Source: Candidatus Poribacteria bacterium (GTDB lineage: Bacteria; Poribacteria; WGA-4E; WGA-3G). From it: a stretch of 64,000 bases of DNA. Within the stretch, counting starts at the first letter, position 1, and every line of letters starts with the position of its first letter. This document shows, piece by piece, positions 8,017 through 19,034 of the stretch. A program made the translations under genes and the position numbers. The stretch is from positions 1 to 64,000 of the forward strand of contig PYJD01000031.1 of assembly GCA_003635315.1 (NCBI GenBank), written 5' to 3'. The notes below the pieces were generated by a model. The model had not been told where the DNA came from, ran no database searches, and saw only the letters and a list, made by a program, of their open reading frames with translations.

Positions 8017-9753
8017 ATGAAGCAGTCTAATTCTAATCTGGATAGTCAAAAAAACCGAGATACCAACCAAGAAAATTCTAATAATACTTCCCAATCAAAT
8101 TTTATCCGACAAGCCATTGATGAAGATTTAACAAATAATAGATTTGATGGTAGGGTACACACACGATTCCCACCTGAACCGAGCGGATACCTACATATAG
8201 GACATGCAAAAGCCATCTGTATTAGTTTCGGCATAGCCGAAGATTATAACGGTCTTTATAATTTACGGTTTGATGATAGTAATCCGATTACAGAAGAGAG
8301 TGAATATGTAGAAGCGATAAAGAGAGATGTACATTGGCTTGGATTCGATTGGAAAGAACGTGAGTATTATGCCTCCGATTATTTTGAGACACTCTATGAA
8401 TATGCGGCTAAACTGATAGAAAAAGGTAAAGCCTTTGTCTGCGATCTTACACCTGATGAGATGAAAACATACCGCGGTACTTTAGTGACTCCCGGAAAAG
8501 ATAGTCCTTATCGAAACCGGACTACAGAGGAAAATCTTACACTTTTTCAAGGGATGCGTGATGGTGAATTTCCTGATGGCTCACGAACACTCCGAGCCAA
8601 AATTGACATGTCAAGTCCTAATTTAAATATGCGCGATCCAGTCATGTATCGTGTGCTGCGTTCTCATCATTACCGTCATGGAGACAATTGGTGTATATAT
8701 CCTACCTACGACTTCACGCACGGACAATCCGATTCCATAGAAGGTGTTACGCATTCACTCTGTGATGTTCAATTTGAGGACCATCGTCCATTATACGATT
8801 GGTTTTTAGAATCGTTAGAGATTTACCAGCCCCGGCAAATTGAATTTGCTCGTTTAAATTTAACCTATACTGTACTCGGTAAACGCAAGCTTAAGATTCT
8901 CGTTGAAGACAGTCATGTCAACGGATGGGATGATCCAAGACTCCCTACACTTGCTGGAATGCGTCGTCGTGGTTATACACCTGAAGCTATTCGTGATTTC
9001 TGTAACCGTATTGGCGTATCTAAAGCAGATAACCTGATTGAGTTAGGTCAACTTGAGTATTCAATACGAAACGATCTAAACTTACGCGCTCCACGCGTGA
9101 TGGCAGTTCTCAATCCAGTCAAAGTTATCATTGATAACTATCCTGAAAAACAGGTGGAAATGCTTGATGCAGAGAATAATCCTGAAGATGAAAGTGCTGG
9201 TACAAGAGAAATCCCTTTTTCAAGAGAGATTTATATTGAAAGAGATGATTTCATGGAAGATCCACCACGTAAATTCTATCGGTTAGCCCCTGGAAGAGAA
9301 GTACGTCTAAAACACGCCTACTATATAACTTGTCAGGATGTTATTAAAGATGATCAAACAGGAGAAATTGTAGAAATACATTGTACTTATGATCCAGATA
9401 CAAAAGGTGGTTGGTCGGATGATGGTCGTCGAGTACAAGGAACTTTACATTGGGTTTCAGTAGATCAAGCCGTGGATGCTGAAGTTCGTTTATACGATAC
9501 TCTCTTTACAGAACGTGAACCAGAGAATGCTGCTGAAGGAACTGATTGGATACAATTTCTTAATCCTAACTCATTAGAAATCTTGGAAAATTGCAAGGTT
9601 GAACCAGGTTTGTTAAATTCAGAATCAGAAAGCCGGTATCAGTTTTTGCGAACCGGTTATTTCTGTGTTGATTCAGACTCAACACCAGATAAACTGGTCT
9701 TCAATCGGACAGTTCCTCTTCGTGATAGCTGGGCAAAAATGCAAAAAGGATAG
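8017..9753 (+). CDS. glnS: Glutamine--tRNA ligase
   Basis: A class I synthetase that charges tRNA-Gln with glutamine. The product shows the HIGH-containing stretch [16 protein letters not shown] near residues 50-66, the GlnRS-type [20 protein letters not shown] core, and LGKRKL in place of the KMSKS loop (GlnRS usually has MSKRKL). The C-terminal half holds the two beta-barrel anticodon-binding domains. I choose the ATG at 8017 (578 residues) because AGGAGG (8006-8011) sits 5 bases before it. The in-frame GTG at 8011 overlaps that site. gltX begins 1 base after its stop. Confidence 0.95.
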   Translation: MKQSNSNLDSQKNRDTNQENSNNTSQSNFIRQAIDEDLTNNRFDGRVHTRFPPEPSGYLHIGHAKAICISFGIAEDYNGLYNLRFDDSNPITEESEYVEAIKRDVHWLGFDWKEREYYASDYFETLYEYAAKLIEKGKAFVCDLTPDEMKTYRGTLVTPGKDSPYRNRTTEENLTLFQGMRDGEFPDGSRTLRAKIDMSSPNLNMRDPVMYRVLRSHHYRHGDNWCIYPTYDFTHGQSDSIEGVTHSLCDVQFEDHRPLYDWFLESLEIYQPRQIEFARLNLTYTVLGKRKLKILVEDSHVNGWDDPRLPTLAGMRRRGYTPEAIRDFCNRIGVSKADNLIELGQLEYSIRNDLNLRAPRVMAVLNPVKVIIDNYPEKQVEMLDAENNPEDESAGTREIPFSREIYIERDDFMEDPPRKFYRLAPGREVRLKHAYYITCQDVIKDDQTGEIVEIHCTYDPDTKGGWSDDGRRVQGTLHWVSVDQAVDAEVRLYDTLFTEREPENAAEGTDWIQFLNPNSLEILENCKVEPGLLNSESESRYQFLRTGYFCVDSDSTPDKLVFNRTVPLRDSWAKMQKG

Positions 9754-9754
9754 T

Positions 9755-11260
9755 ATGCACAATACTGTGAATGATACGAAAGCAAATGTAAATGGTGAAG
9801 TAAGAGTTCGAATGGCACCATCCCCTACTGGATTTTTGCATATTGGGGGTGCGAGAACTGCCTTATTTAATTGGTTGTATGCCAAACACCATCATGGTAA
9901 GTTTATTCTACGTATAGACGATACCGATACTGCCCGTTCTACCGATGAGTCTATGCATGAGATATATGAAGCCATGCAATGGTTAGGATTGGATTGGGAT
10001 GAAGGTGGCGAAAAGGACGGACCCTATGGACCTTATCTACAATCTAAGCGAAAGGATATTTACGATAGATATGTGAAAGAACTTCTTGCGTCTGAGAAAG
10101 CATATCATTGCTATTGTACCCAAGAAGAATTAGAAGGTATTCGAACAGAGGCGCGTGAAGCAAAATCCGTACGTTCTTATGATGGTCGATGTAGGGAACT
10201 ATCATCAGAAGTCATAGAAAAATATATTGCTGAGGGTAGAAAACCTACCATACGGATTAAAATGCCTGATACGCCTATTCTTGTAGATGACCTAATACTT
10301 GGTTCACGTAACATAGATCCTGCTACTCTTGAGGATGAAGTGATTGTCCGATTTAATGGGATGCCGAACTACAATCTAACATCCATTATTGATGATGTTG
10401 AGATGAAGATAACACATGTCATTAGAGGTACAGAACATCTCAACAATACCCCCAAACAGATTGCAATTGCGAATGCTCTCGAACTCTCACTCCCAAAATT
10501 TGCCCACATACCTTTAGTCCTTGATGATACGGGTAGGAAACTAAGCAAAAGGCATCACGGTGATTTAGTAGCTGTTAACCGTTATCGAGAACAAGGCTAT
10601 CTCCCCCAAGCCATGTTAAACTTTGTAGCAAGACTCGGTTGGTCTTATGACGATAAACAGGAAATTTTTTCTCTTGAAGAATTAATTGATAAATTCGATC
10701 TTGCACGTGTAGGGAAAAGTGGCAGTGTGTTTGATATTAAAAAATTAGAATGGCTTAATTCACACTATATCAACGAACTTGATGTATCAACTCGTACAGA
10801 TGCTGTTATCCCATACTGGCAAGCAGAAGGATTAATTGACACTATAGAAAATCGAGCAAAACTTGAAAAGATCGTAGAAGCAGTCGGTGAACGTCTTAAC
10901 ACACTCAAGGATATTGTGCCGCAAACAAGCTATTTCTTCACTCAGGATTTTGAATATGATCCAAAGGCAACGAAGAAATGGTGGGGGAACTCAGATGAAA
11001 AGAAACAGAAAACATGTGAGATTCTAACTAATTTATCACAGATCTTAGCAGATACTCCTGATTTTGATTTAGAAACAATTGAATCTTCAGTCTGGAAATA
11101 CACAGATGAAAATGATATCAAACGTGTTGCAGCCATGCAATCGATGCGAATTGCATTGACTGGACTATCCTTTGGTCCAAGTTTGTTTGATATTGTTGTA
11201 TTGCTCGGGAGAGAGGAAGTATTGGAAAGACTTCATAGAGCAGTAGTATCATTAACCTAA
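9755..11260 (+). CDS. gltX: Glutamate--tRNA ligase
   Basis: A class I synthetase that charges tRNA-Glu. Visible are APSPTGFLHIGGARTALFNW (HIGH variant), the zinc-knuckle-like region CYCTQEELEGI with a later C, and the KMSKS variant KLSKRHHGDLVAV, followed by the helical anticodon-binding domain (501 residues in total). The start at 9755 follows the glnS stop TAG (9751-9753) and AAAAAGGATAGT. An in-frame codon at 9665 would overlap glnS by about 90 bases and is unlikely. It shares the glnS promoter. Confidence 0.95.
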   Translation: MHNTVNDTKANVNGEVRVRMAPSPTGFLHIGGARTALFNWLYAKHHHGKFILRIDDTDTARSTDESMHEIYEAMQWLGLDWDEGGEKDGPYGPYLQSKRKDIYDRYVKELLASEKAYHCYCTQEELEGIRTEAREAKSVRSYDGRCRELSSEVIEKYIAEGRKPTIRIKMPDTPILVDDLILGSRNIDPATLEDEVIVRFNGMPNYNLTSIIDDVEMKITHVIRGTEHLNNTPKQIAIANALELSLPKFAHIPLVLDDTGRKLSKRHHGDLVAVNRYREQGYLPQAMLNFVARLGWSYDDKQEIFSLEELIDKFDLARVGKSGSVFDIKKLEWLNSHYINELDVSTRTDAVIPYWQAEGLIDTIENRAKLEKIVEAVGERLNTLKDIVPQTSYFFTQDFEYDPKATKKWWGNSDEKKQKTCEILTNLSQILADTPDFDLETIESSVWKYTDENDIKRVAAMQSMRIALTGLSFGPSLFDIVVLLGREEVLERLHRAVVSLT

Positions 11261-11294
11261 GACACCTTCCCAGAAGACATTTAATAATTACATA

Positions 11295-12710
11295 TTATAT
11301 ATGTAGTGAATGTGATAATAGGGACCAGTCTGGTTCATCTTCAGGATCACCGAGAGGACCGTGTGCATTTCGAATGATGCGACGTTGTGCGTCATACCAA
11401 TCCGTGTAATTGGTCGCAGGTTGTAGTTTGTCATTTCGAGCATTCATCAAATCTAATAACGTTTCCTCCATTTCATTAACCAACGGTTCGGCTTCTATAC
11501 TGCCAATTAGATTATCCATTTGAAGCGGATCTGTTTCCACATTATATAACATACGTTTCCCATCCAACCATCGTGCATAACTGTGTGATTTTGTACGAAC
11601 TCCACGCCATTCATCACCATCAACAAGATAATCATAAGTCGCACCGAAGTTCATGGTAAGCACAGCCTTCTGTTCAAAGGCATTTGGTTCACCACGCCAA
11701 GAAGAAGACAGATTGTAACCTTCCACAGTTCTTGGGGTTTGAATTCCGCATAAACTACAAAGCGAAGGGAACAGATCGACAGGTGATGTAAGCGTATCAC
11801 AGATTCTATTCCCTTCAAATACACCCGGTAGTCTCATAATGAGTGGAACTTTGATGGATTCCTCGTAAGGTTTTTTCTTTGCCCAGAAGTTGATTCCTTG
11901 TGCACCGCCCTGTGTTCCGTGATCTGATCCAAAGATTAGCAATGTATTATCAACACGTCCCGTCTTCTCAAGATATGACACTAAATCACCGAGCATATCA
12001 TCAACCGTCAAAGTCATTGCCAGATAGTGTCTATATATTTTTAAGGATTGTTCTTTTAGGGAATCGGGTACGTTATCTGGAAGATGTAGGTCGGATGGAA
12101 GTCTATCATAGTATTCTTGAGGTGCATATTCATAAGGAGTGGAGTGTGCTTGATGGGGGGAGATAAATAGGCAAAAAGGTTTATCGTCATTCTGCTGTTC
12201 CATAAATTGGAATGCATATTTATTCAATGCATCAGTTTCATAACCTTCCCATTTTTCATTACGCCAATCATTTAGGTTTACAGTTCCATTGAAATAATCG
12301 GTATGAAAATTGTAACCTCTCCAATGTTGAAATCCAAGTCTATCACGTCCTTCAGGTACATAATCACGACCACCAATTTCAGGAAATGAACCTGTGTGAA
12401 GATGCCATTTTCCAATCCATGCAGTATTATATCCATTTCTACTGAAGACATCACCAATACCAATTTCATCATGTCTTGTTTTTACAAAATTAATGAGATG
12501 ACCTGTTGTCTGCGGATGTCTTCCAGTCAACAGCATGGATCTGTATGGTGTACATACTGGTGTAGTAGCTATTGCGTTAGAAAAAACTGTACCTTCTTAT
12601 GCAAGTCGATCTATATGTGGTGTTTGAATCTGATCCTCGCCATATATAGGTAGTGAAGAAGCTCTTATTTGATCAGCAAGAAGATATACAATGTTGGGTT
12701 TGGACGTCAT
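11295..12710 (-). pseudogene. Sulfatase gene interrupted by one in-frame TAA
   Basis: From the ATG at 12710 the frame encodes a family S1 sulfatase: MTSKPNIVYLLADQIR, then TPHIDRLA, a TAA stop (12597-12599, codon 38), then EGTVFSNAIATTPVCTPYRS. The frame stays open to 11295 for a total of 471 codons. CTPYR is the C-x-P-x-R motif whose Cys is matured to formylglycine, and KWHLHTG and SDHG-type metal motifs follow. The intact sulfatase at 53726 has Glu at the stop position (DRLAENG). The rest of the frame is undamaged, so this is either a recent nonsense mutation or a sequencing error. A restart at Met59 (12536) would omit the catalytic Cys. Confidence 0.8.
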
Positions 12711-12780
12711 AGATGAAATACTTTAAGCTTGTAAGGTTTAGTTCATGGGGATATATTAATGCTCGTGTTATACTTACATG

Positions 12781-13923
12781 TTAGAAATTAAGTCCTAAGC
12801 TAATTCTATGTGCTTGTTGTAAATGACCGAAATCAGCATAAGCGTAATCAAGAGATAGCGTGGTTTCAGAGAATTTTAGGTTTATACCTAAGCCAAGGGT
12901 GATTCCTTCTTGATCATCAACTCTATCTGGACCCAATCGGAGTTTGTAACCTGCACGAATTGCTGCCATCCTTTTATACCAGTATTCCATACCAAAGTTC
13001 AGTCGTTCACTATTGTCATTTGGGTGGTTACCATCAAGTGCGATAGTAAGAAGATTGTCATCAGAATCTATAAGATCATAAGCAACACCAAGTCTAAAAT
13101 TAGCAGGTAGTGGATATTCAATAGTTTTTAATTCTGCTTTTCGTGCTGGATTGGATGTATCTGGAAAGGGAAGATACTCAGCATTTCGTTCATCCCCAGC
13201 TTCTTCTACACCCGTCTCAAGATCTGGTCCACTGAAGCTCATTTCTGGACCGAAGTTTGAAAAGGACATTCCAATCCTTAGACTACGCCAACCCGTATGA
13301 TACAATGTGCCCACATCTAATGCGACTCCGGTAGCTTTTTCTCTATGAATTTGCTGGTGGATGTATTTCGTATTAATACCAAAAGAAAGTTTTGCACCAG
13401 AATCTTTTTCATAGAGTTGTCTGGAGTATGCTAACGAAACGGCGGAATCCCAAGCAGAATACATGAGACCTGTACCATCTGGTTTTGCAAGTGTAGTAAT
13501 TTCTATGTCAGGAACATTTAGAAATGTAACACTTGCTCCAAGTGTACCTACATTCTCAATTGGTGTAGCAAAAGCAAGATAATTATATTGAATATCCGCA
13601 ATCCATAAGGTATGGGTATCAGAAAAACTGGTCTTCTCAAGTTGGCTTAACCCAGCAGGATTCCAATAGATTGTAGTAACATCATTTGCAATTGCACCAA
13701 ACGTCCCTCCGAGACTGTCAACGCGTGCTCCTGGTCCAATCTTCAGGAACTGTGCTCCCGCGGTACCAACATTTGTTGTAGCATGACTTGGAAGATTGGA
13801 AAATAGAAATAGTGTAAAGATAGTTAATAGTAAAGATGTAAGAGTGGATCTCTTAATGGTGACAATCTTACTTTCATTGGTTTTTAAATCTTCTATATGT
13901 TTACCGAAAATAGAATTATGCAT
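12781..13923 (-). CDS. PorV/PorQ (UPF0164)-type outer-membrane protein
   Basis: A 380-residue predicted beta-barrel protein with an N-terminal hydrophobic stretch (LTSLLLTIFTLFLFSNLPSHA). The mature start AGAQFLKIGPGARVDSLGG and NDVTTIYWNPAGLSQLEK are the family signature (FLKIGxGARxxAMGG, WNPAGLA). The end LDYAYADFGHLQQAHRISLGLNF is a C-terminal barrel strand. In Bacteroidota, PorV is the shuttle of the type IX secretion system, and relatives occur in Poribacteria-like genomes. AGGAG sits 6 bases before the ATG. It lies 39 bases downstream of the large secreted protein, an arrangement typical of a cargo/OM-protein pair. Confidence 0.8.
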   Translation of the reverse strand: MHNSIFGKHIEDLKTNESKIVTIKRSTLTSLLLTIFTLFLFSNLPSHATTNVGTAGAQFLKIGPGARVDSLGGTFGAIANDVTTIYWNPAGLSQLEKTSFSDTHTLWIADIQYNYLAFATPIENVGTLGASVTFLNVPDIEITTLAKPDGTGLMYSAWDSAVSLAYSRQLYEKDSGAKLSFGINTKYIHQQIHREKATGVALDVGTLYHTGWRSLRIGMSFSNFGPEMSFSGPDLETGVEEAGDERNAEYLPFPDTSNPARKAELKTIEYPLPANFRLGVAYDLIDSDDNLLTIALDGNHPNDNSERLNFGMEYWYKRMAAIRAGYKLRLGPDRVDDQEGITLGLGINLKFSETTLSLDYAYADFGHLQQAHRISLGLNF

Positions 13924-13962
13924 GTATGACTCCTAATAAAATAATGGGTATCAATAGAAACA

Positions 13963-16938
13963 TTATCGTATAATTGCAAAACGGCCAATCTTATTTCCAA
14001 TAACTTCATTGCTTTCATCTATCGCTTCAACATGGAATATATATACCCCACTTGCCAGTGCTTGATTGTAGCGGTTTAACAGGTCGAATTCTGCTGTGCC
14101 ACCCTTATCACCTTGTGCTAAACGTTCATCTGGGTTGAAGAGAGTTGTACTTTCGTGTTTGATTTCACGTACCAATTCACCTGCTAATGTATATACTCTG
14201 ATTGTACATCGTGGTGGGAGATGTGTGAAAAATACTTTATCCGTTCCTTCTGCAGTAACAGTTCTGTTAGTGACGAAATATGGATTTGGTACAACACGAA
14301 TATCATCAAGGTCGTCTTTGATATTTTCTGAATCAAGAGATTCCCCTTGTGTTGAAATTAGAAGTTCGTCACCATCTTGGGGTGCACTTATACCTCCCAT
14401 ATCAACAGTGAAGACATCTCCGGATGATATTTCACCATTGGGATCAAAGATATAGACATACGCACCACGGATAAAGATTCTAAAATATCCTGGCGTATCA
14501 GCTGGTATGTATTCATTACTCCAGCCAGAAGCAGTTAAAATGGCATAGCCATCCGCACGTTGGTCATTAAATTCGATTTCTTCATCCATATCCTCATCAA
14601 CAACATTAACATGTGTATCGTCAGTGAATGTAATAGTATAGATATGTGGACGGTAATATGTAGCCCAGAAAATGTTTGGCCAAGTATTTTCACCTGCCCC
14701 TGGAGATTCAATGTTAACTGACCAATCGGAAACTGAACCTGCAGTAAGTTTAACGTCATTAATTGGGTTTTCATCAGGAGAGTCATAGGTAATATCGACA
14801 CCTTTCATTTTTAATATGATTCCATCAAACATTGGGGATAGTGCTTCAAAAGCAGCATAATTGTTAGCATCATACCAGTCGAAGGTTTGTTTCTCAACGA
14901 CAGTCTGGTTGGTAACAGTATCAACTATCTCATAAGAGGGTGGCTGATACCCCGGACCTGTAATGTATGCCCCCGGACCAGTTTGTTTGGCACCATACCA
15001 AACAATCTTATATTGATGACCAGTAACCTTTTTCGGTGCTAAAACCATTGGTTCGATTGAGACTGTAACAGCATCCGGCATTTCTATGTTAACCGTCGGC
15101 TCTCTATACCCCGCAGGATGTGAACGTGGAACTACATGTACCATCGTTTCAATCTGGCTACTTTCCATTGCAGGTAACCCTTTCTTAGGATTCCCAGTAT
15201 CATAGGAGGTGACTGCATAAGTATATTGAACTCCATTGATTAGACCTTCATCAGTATAGAAATTCTTTATGCCTATGTCTTCGCCTAACGCGATTGACGG
15301 AGTAGACACAACACGAAAAATATCCCCTGCAACCGGTGGACCTGAGGGACCATCAGTAATCTTGACATAGAGTCCACCGAAATAGATCAGTTCACCTGAC
15401 CGATACATACTATCAGGAAAGGGTTCACCAGAATCAGGATCTTTTATGACTACATATCCATTTCCATCTGCAGGAAAATCTGCATTGAATTCCATGACTT
15501 CCCATAATGTAGTATTTATGATTTCAAAACTTGTGCTGGAATTAAATTTGATAGCATATGTAGCATTTTTAAAGAAATCAGCGAAATGTGGTTCATCTCC
15601 CATACTTTCAATGGTTGCATCTGATTGTTTGCCTACATGAGCAACAGTGAAGAAATTACCTGTATCACTTGGTTTGTCGAATTCCATCAACATTTTCCAA
15701 TCTTCTACAGGTTTACCACTTGTCTGGTCGTAAGCAGTATCGCGTCTATATACTCTATATCCCTCGAAAATCTTCTCGGGATCTGTGGGGTCAATATATT
15801 CTTCAATCCTCTTATTTACTCCATCAGTTACCCAACGATCAATACTTTCCCATATCAGGGATACTTGTCCATCTGCAGGATATGCAGTGACAAGAGGGGA
15901 GGGAGGTGGAGCTGGCGCAATATAGTCATCATCATACAGTTTCTGTGCCCAATCTGATGAAGCCTGCAAACCAGCTAAACCTTCTCCAATTGCCACTGCG
16001 ATAATTACGTTAAATGTATCTCCAGGGGCAAAAGATTCGACGGGACCGTATGATTGTATAAAACGTTGATCATCATAGTTGGCAGGAAGAGGTTCAACAC
16101 CCGGTACACTGATTAATGCATACATTTCTGCATCTGTTGAGGGATCGGTATCAATTGTAATTCTCTTATGTGCAGTGAAAGGTATTTTTGCAGAATCATC
16201 TTCAGCATCTTCACCCATATATGCATCGAGTACGCGTAAACCGATATATCCAGGAGCTGAGGCATTTGAGAATCCATAGGATAGATACCGATTTGGATGG
16301 TCATCTGGATTTAGACTATCTGGCGTCTGATCAAGAGCTACAAAGTCATCAGCGGAGTAACTGGCTGTCCCTGTTTCATTACTTGAAATATCAACATCAT
16401 ACCTAAAAGCCATAAATAGGTCTTCAAGAGTGTCTTCTCCTATATTTTTCACATTATATTCAAGGATAAAGAAGTCGTATAACGGAGCATAACTCCATTG
16501 AAAACCATTAACTTCAATCTCTAAACCGAGAATTAACCCTTTATTGGCTTCAGGATTGGTATCAGAACATTTAAACCAAATAGATTGATTGGTGGGTGTT
16601 CCTTTAGAAGTTACCCCAGGTTTTTCGGAGACTACCTCAGGTGCATCATCAGTGGGCCATATTTCGCTTTGTCTACCATCAGATTCAGCAACACCTACTT
16701 CTCCATTCTTTTTAGCCCCAATCCAAATATCTCCCTCAAAAATGTATGAATCGTTCGTACCCGCGGGCCACCATCCAGAAGGATTAGCAGTAGGATTACT
16801 CGGATACCCGACAACAGTTGTGTTAAATACGGCAGATGACAGATTCCCTACATCTAAAGCTTTCCAATCAACTGCTGCATTTAGTGTTATTGTAATGAGA
16901 ACTAAGAATATTAATAAAAAATAACGTAATAGTTTCAT
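13963..16938 (-). CDS. Large secreted protein with FlgD/T9SS-like C-terminal domain
   Basis: A 991-residue exported protein. MKLLRYFLLIFLVLITITLNA is a signal peptide. The body holds fibronectin-like segments (VTAYPADGQVSLIWE, YRVYRRDTAYDQ). The last about 85 residues (VVPNPYFV, IRVYTLAGELVREI, LASGVYIFHVEA, GRFAIIR) are the FlgD-Ig or type A sorting-like fold seen on surface and secreted proteins. I use the ATG at 16938 because GGAGGTGATC, an almost full anti-16S match, precedes it by 6 bases. A TTG start 18 bases earlier would lie inside that site. No catalytic domain is recognisable. It is probably exported or displayed with the PorV-like neighbour. Confidence 0.78.
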   Translation of the reverse strand: MKLLRYFLLIFLVLITITLNAAVDWKALDVGNLSSAVFNTTVVGYPSNPTANPSGWWPAGTNDSYIFEGDIWIGAKKNGEVGVAESDGRQSEIWPTDDAPEVVSEKPGVTSKGTPTNQSIWFKCSDTNPEANKGLILGLEIEVNGFQWSYAPLYDFFILEYNVKNIGEDTLEDLFMAFRYDVDISSNETGTASYSADDFVALDQTPDSLNPDDHPNRYLSYGFSNASAPGYIGLRVLDAYMGEDAEDDSAKIPFTAHKRITIDTDPSTDAEMYALISVPGVEPLPANYDDQRFIQSYGPVESFAPGDTFNVIIAVAIGEGLAGLQASSDWAQKLYDDDYIAPAPPPSPLVTAYPADGQVSLIWESIDRWVTDGVNKRIEEYIDPTDPEKIFEGYRVYRRDTAYDQTSGKPVEDWKMLMEFDKPSDTGNFFTVAHVGKQSDATIESMGDEPHFADFFKNATYAIKFNSSTSFEIINTTLWEVMEFNADFPADGNGYVVIKDPDSGEPFPDSMYRSGELIYFGGLYVKITDGPSGPPVAGDIFRVVSTPSIALGEDIGIKNFYTDEGLINGVQYTYAVTSYDTGNPKKGLPAMESSQIETMVHVVPRSHPAGYREPTVNIEMPDAVTVSIEPMVLAPKKVTGHQYKIVWYGAKQTGPGAYITGPGYQPPSYEIVDTVTNQTVVEKQTFDWYDANNYAAFEALSPMFDGIILKMKGVDITYDSPDENPINDVKLTAGSVSDWSVNIESPGAGENTWPNIFWATYYRPHIYTITFTDDTHVNVVDEDMDEEIEFNDQRADGYAILTASGWSNEYIPADTPGYFRIFIRGAYVYIFDPNGEISSGDVFTVDMGGISAPQDGDELLISTQGESLDSENIKDDLDDIRVVPNPYFVTNRTVTAEGTDKVFFTHLPPRCTIRVYTLAGELVREIKHESTTLFNPDERLAQGDKGGTAEFDLLNRYNQALASGVYIFHVEAIDESNEVIGNKIGRFAIIR

Positions 16939-17081
16939 AAGACCGATCACCTCCAAATTGGTGAAGACGACAATATATAAGTAAATAAAATTCAGGATAA
17001 TAATATATTCAACTATAATTTAAAAAATACTTAGTACATACATCGGGATTTATAACAAAGAGAACCAAAATAATAAAAGGC

Positions 17082-18950
17082 TTATTCAACAATTTCATAA
17101 ATTCTGTATCGTTGTTTTTTCCCATTTCCAATATCAATTTCTTCATCAATAATTATAGGATAGTTATATTCAGTCTGTTTAACAGAATATAAGTATGGAA
17201 TCGCTCCAGCACTCCGTGCTTCTTTTGCTTGTGAAATGTAATTACGTGGTGTACTCCTATGAACGTTGTTTATCTGATATGTAGATCTATCAGCATAGTA
17301 CATTAAATCGAAGTGCGCACCAGTCCGTTCATCATCAGTGAAAAAACATGCATTATCAGGAAGTTCTCGTTGTATTCTTTCTCCACTTTTAACATATAAT
17401 GGAATTTGCACATTCTTACTTGTTACTTTGTATGCTGTATTTACATAATTTCCTGCGTAGAAAACAGTAAGTATGAGTGCGATAGTACGTAGTCCTGTTA
17501 AAGTCCATCTATGCCATTTCCGTCTATGAAGAATCTCATAAATTAGTAAAACTGCAGCAAAGATAATTGCAAATCCTATGAGTTGTTCCACTATCCAGAT
17601 ATGTCTGGCAACAAAAGGGGCAAACCCTTTGATTGCTTCAATTGGTAGAATATTTCGAAAGGAATATCTCCCTTTATACTTGGTTGCTATATAGGTAATT
17701 ATAACCAAAGATAGCATTGATGAACCCCATATACTGGTGTATAACCAATCTCTTTTTTCCCAAGCTTTACTCATTACAAAAGCTAAACAGATCAGTAATG
17801 GTGGAACAGCAATCATAGTGGCAGATGGTGTCTTAGTTTCTGCCAATGTATGTGGTACGATAACACCAATTGCCCATGCTAACAGAAATAATTCAGGTAA
17901 ACGCCACTTTCTGATTAGAACCACAATTAGACACAGAACAAATGCGAAGATTACAGCATAGAAGAATGGATAGAACAAAGGCATATATTCAAAAAGTGGT
18001 CTATCCCATGCTGCCGCCCAATTCTCTACATTGGTATTTAAGTGATCAATAACTCGTTTATGTTCCCATATATATTCTTTTGTATGAAAAATCAGACAAT
18101 AGGTAACCCAAGGGGCAACTGTTAAAATTCCACTTACAAAAAGTACACCTAAATCCTTTAGCCGGATAAATGTAGTTGGAATATAGGATGTCTTATGATT
18201 TGATTCTTGTATTTCAGATTTTTCTTCTGCTGGAGCATGTTTCCAGTAGTACCATTTTCGTTTGGAAAACTCTACAACCCAGATAACCATTGCAATTCCA
18301 AGAGTTATCAATGCAAGATAACTTTTGGAGAGATAGGCAATCCCCATTGCGATGCCAGATAATATATAATTTCTATTTTTTCCTGTTCGAATTGCTCGAA
18401 GTAAAAACCAGCACGACACTTGAACCCATAACAGCAGAGCAATATCAATGTGATCAGAAAATCGATAACCGTGAACAGATTCAAATAGAAATGGATTGAA
18501 TGCTTGAAAGAATGCAGCAATTAATCCTGCACGTTTATCTATTAGATCAGAAGCAATTCTATATGTTAACCATGCAGTTAATACAAGACTTATAGCGGAA
18601 GGAAATCTTAGTGCAAAAGCGTTAATCCCAAAAATGAAATGAGATATACATATTTCCCACATGGCAACAGGTGGTTTATGCAGCCATATATGGTTTTCTC
18701 CCCATCCCTTATAGTCATATTTCAGCCAGGGTTGATCATATAGAGTAAACTTTAATGGATGTTTTGTTAGGTTTCTTGCAACAATAGCATGAAAGGCTTC
18801 ATCCCAAAAATGAATCTTGCTATGTCCAAGGTTTCGAAACACCATTGACCCGGCACTTATCAGAATACATACTAATATGACCTTTATCAGTGTAGCTTCA
18901 TACTTTTTTAATAATTTGATTGTATTGTTATATAGGTTAATTATTATCAT
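17082..18950 (-). CDS. GT39/ArnT-type membrane glycosyltransferase
   Basis: A 622-residue protein with about 12 membrane segments. The first periplasmic loop has IHFWDEAFHAIVARNL (Asp50-Glu51), the acidic motif of polyprenyl-phosphate sugar transferases such as PMT and ArnT, followed by WLHKPPVAMWEICISHFIFG, also a family hallmark. It should move a sugar from a lipid carrier to a lipid or protein outside the cytoplasmic membrane, with acceptor unknown. No ribosome site is obvious at the ATG at 18950, which is the only in-frame start before the first helix. Confidence 0.82.
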   Translation of the reverse strand: MIIINLYNNTIKLLKKYEATLIKVILVCILISAGSMVFRNLGHSKIHFWDEAFHAIVARNLTKHPLKFTLYDQPWLKYDYKGWGENHIWLHKPPVAMWEICISHFIFGINAFALRFPSAISLVLTAWLTYRIASDLIDKRAGLIAAFFQAFNPFLFESVHGYRFSDHIDIALLLWVQVSCWFLLRAIRTGKNRNYILSGIAMGIAYLSKSYLALITLGIAMVIWVVEFSKRKWYYWKHAPAEEKSEIQESNHKTSYIPTTFIRLKDLGVLFVSGILTVAPWVTYCLIFHTKEYIWEHKRVIDHLNTNVENWAAAWDRPLFEYMPLFYPFFYAVIFAFVLCLIVVLIRKWRLPELFLLAWAIGVIVPHTLAETKTPSATMIAVPPLLICLAFVMSKAWEKRDWLYTSIWGSSMLSLVIITYIATKYKGRYSFRNILPIEAIKGFAPFVARHIWIVEQLIGFAIIFAAVLLIYEILHRRKWHRWTLTGLRTIALILTVFYAGNYVNTAYKVTSKNVQIPLYVKSGERIQRELPDNACFFTDDERTGAHFDLMYYADRSTYQINNVHRSTPRNYISQAKEARSAGAIPYLYSVKQTEYNYPIIIDEEIDIGNGKKQRYRIYEIVE

Positions 18951-19034
18951 ATATATATCATATACGAATTACAATGATTGAGTTTATTGATTTACACACT
19001 TATAGAAATAACTTCATATTGTAGTGTAAGCTTC

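Noticed and set aside
9665-9754. Upstream extension of gltX into glnS
   Set aside because: It would overlap glnS by about 90 bases; homology begins only after the ATG at 9755.
12597-12599. Selenocysteine or other recoding at the sulfatase stop
   Set aside because: The stop is TAA, not TGA, and no recoding element is visible; nonsense mutation or sequence error is simpler.
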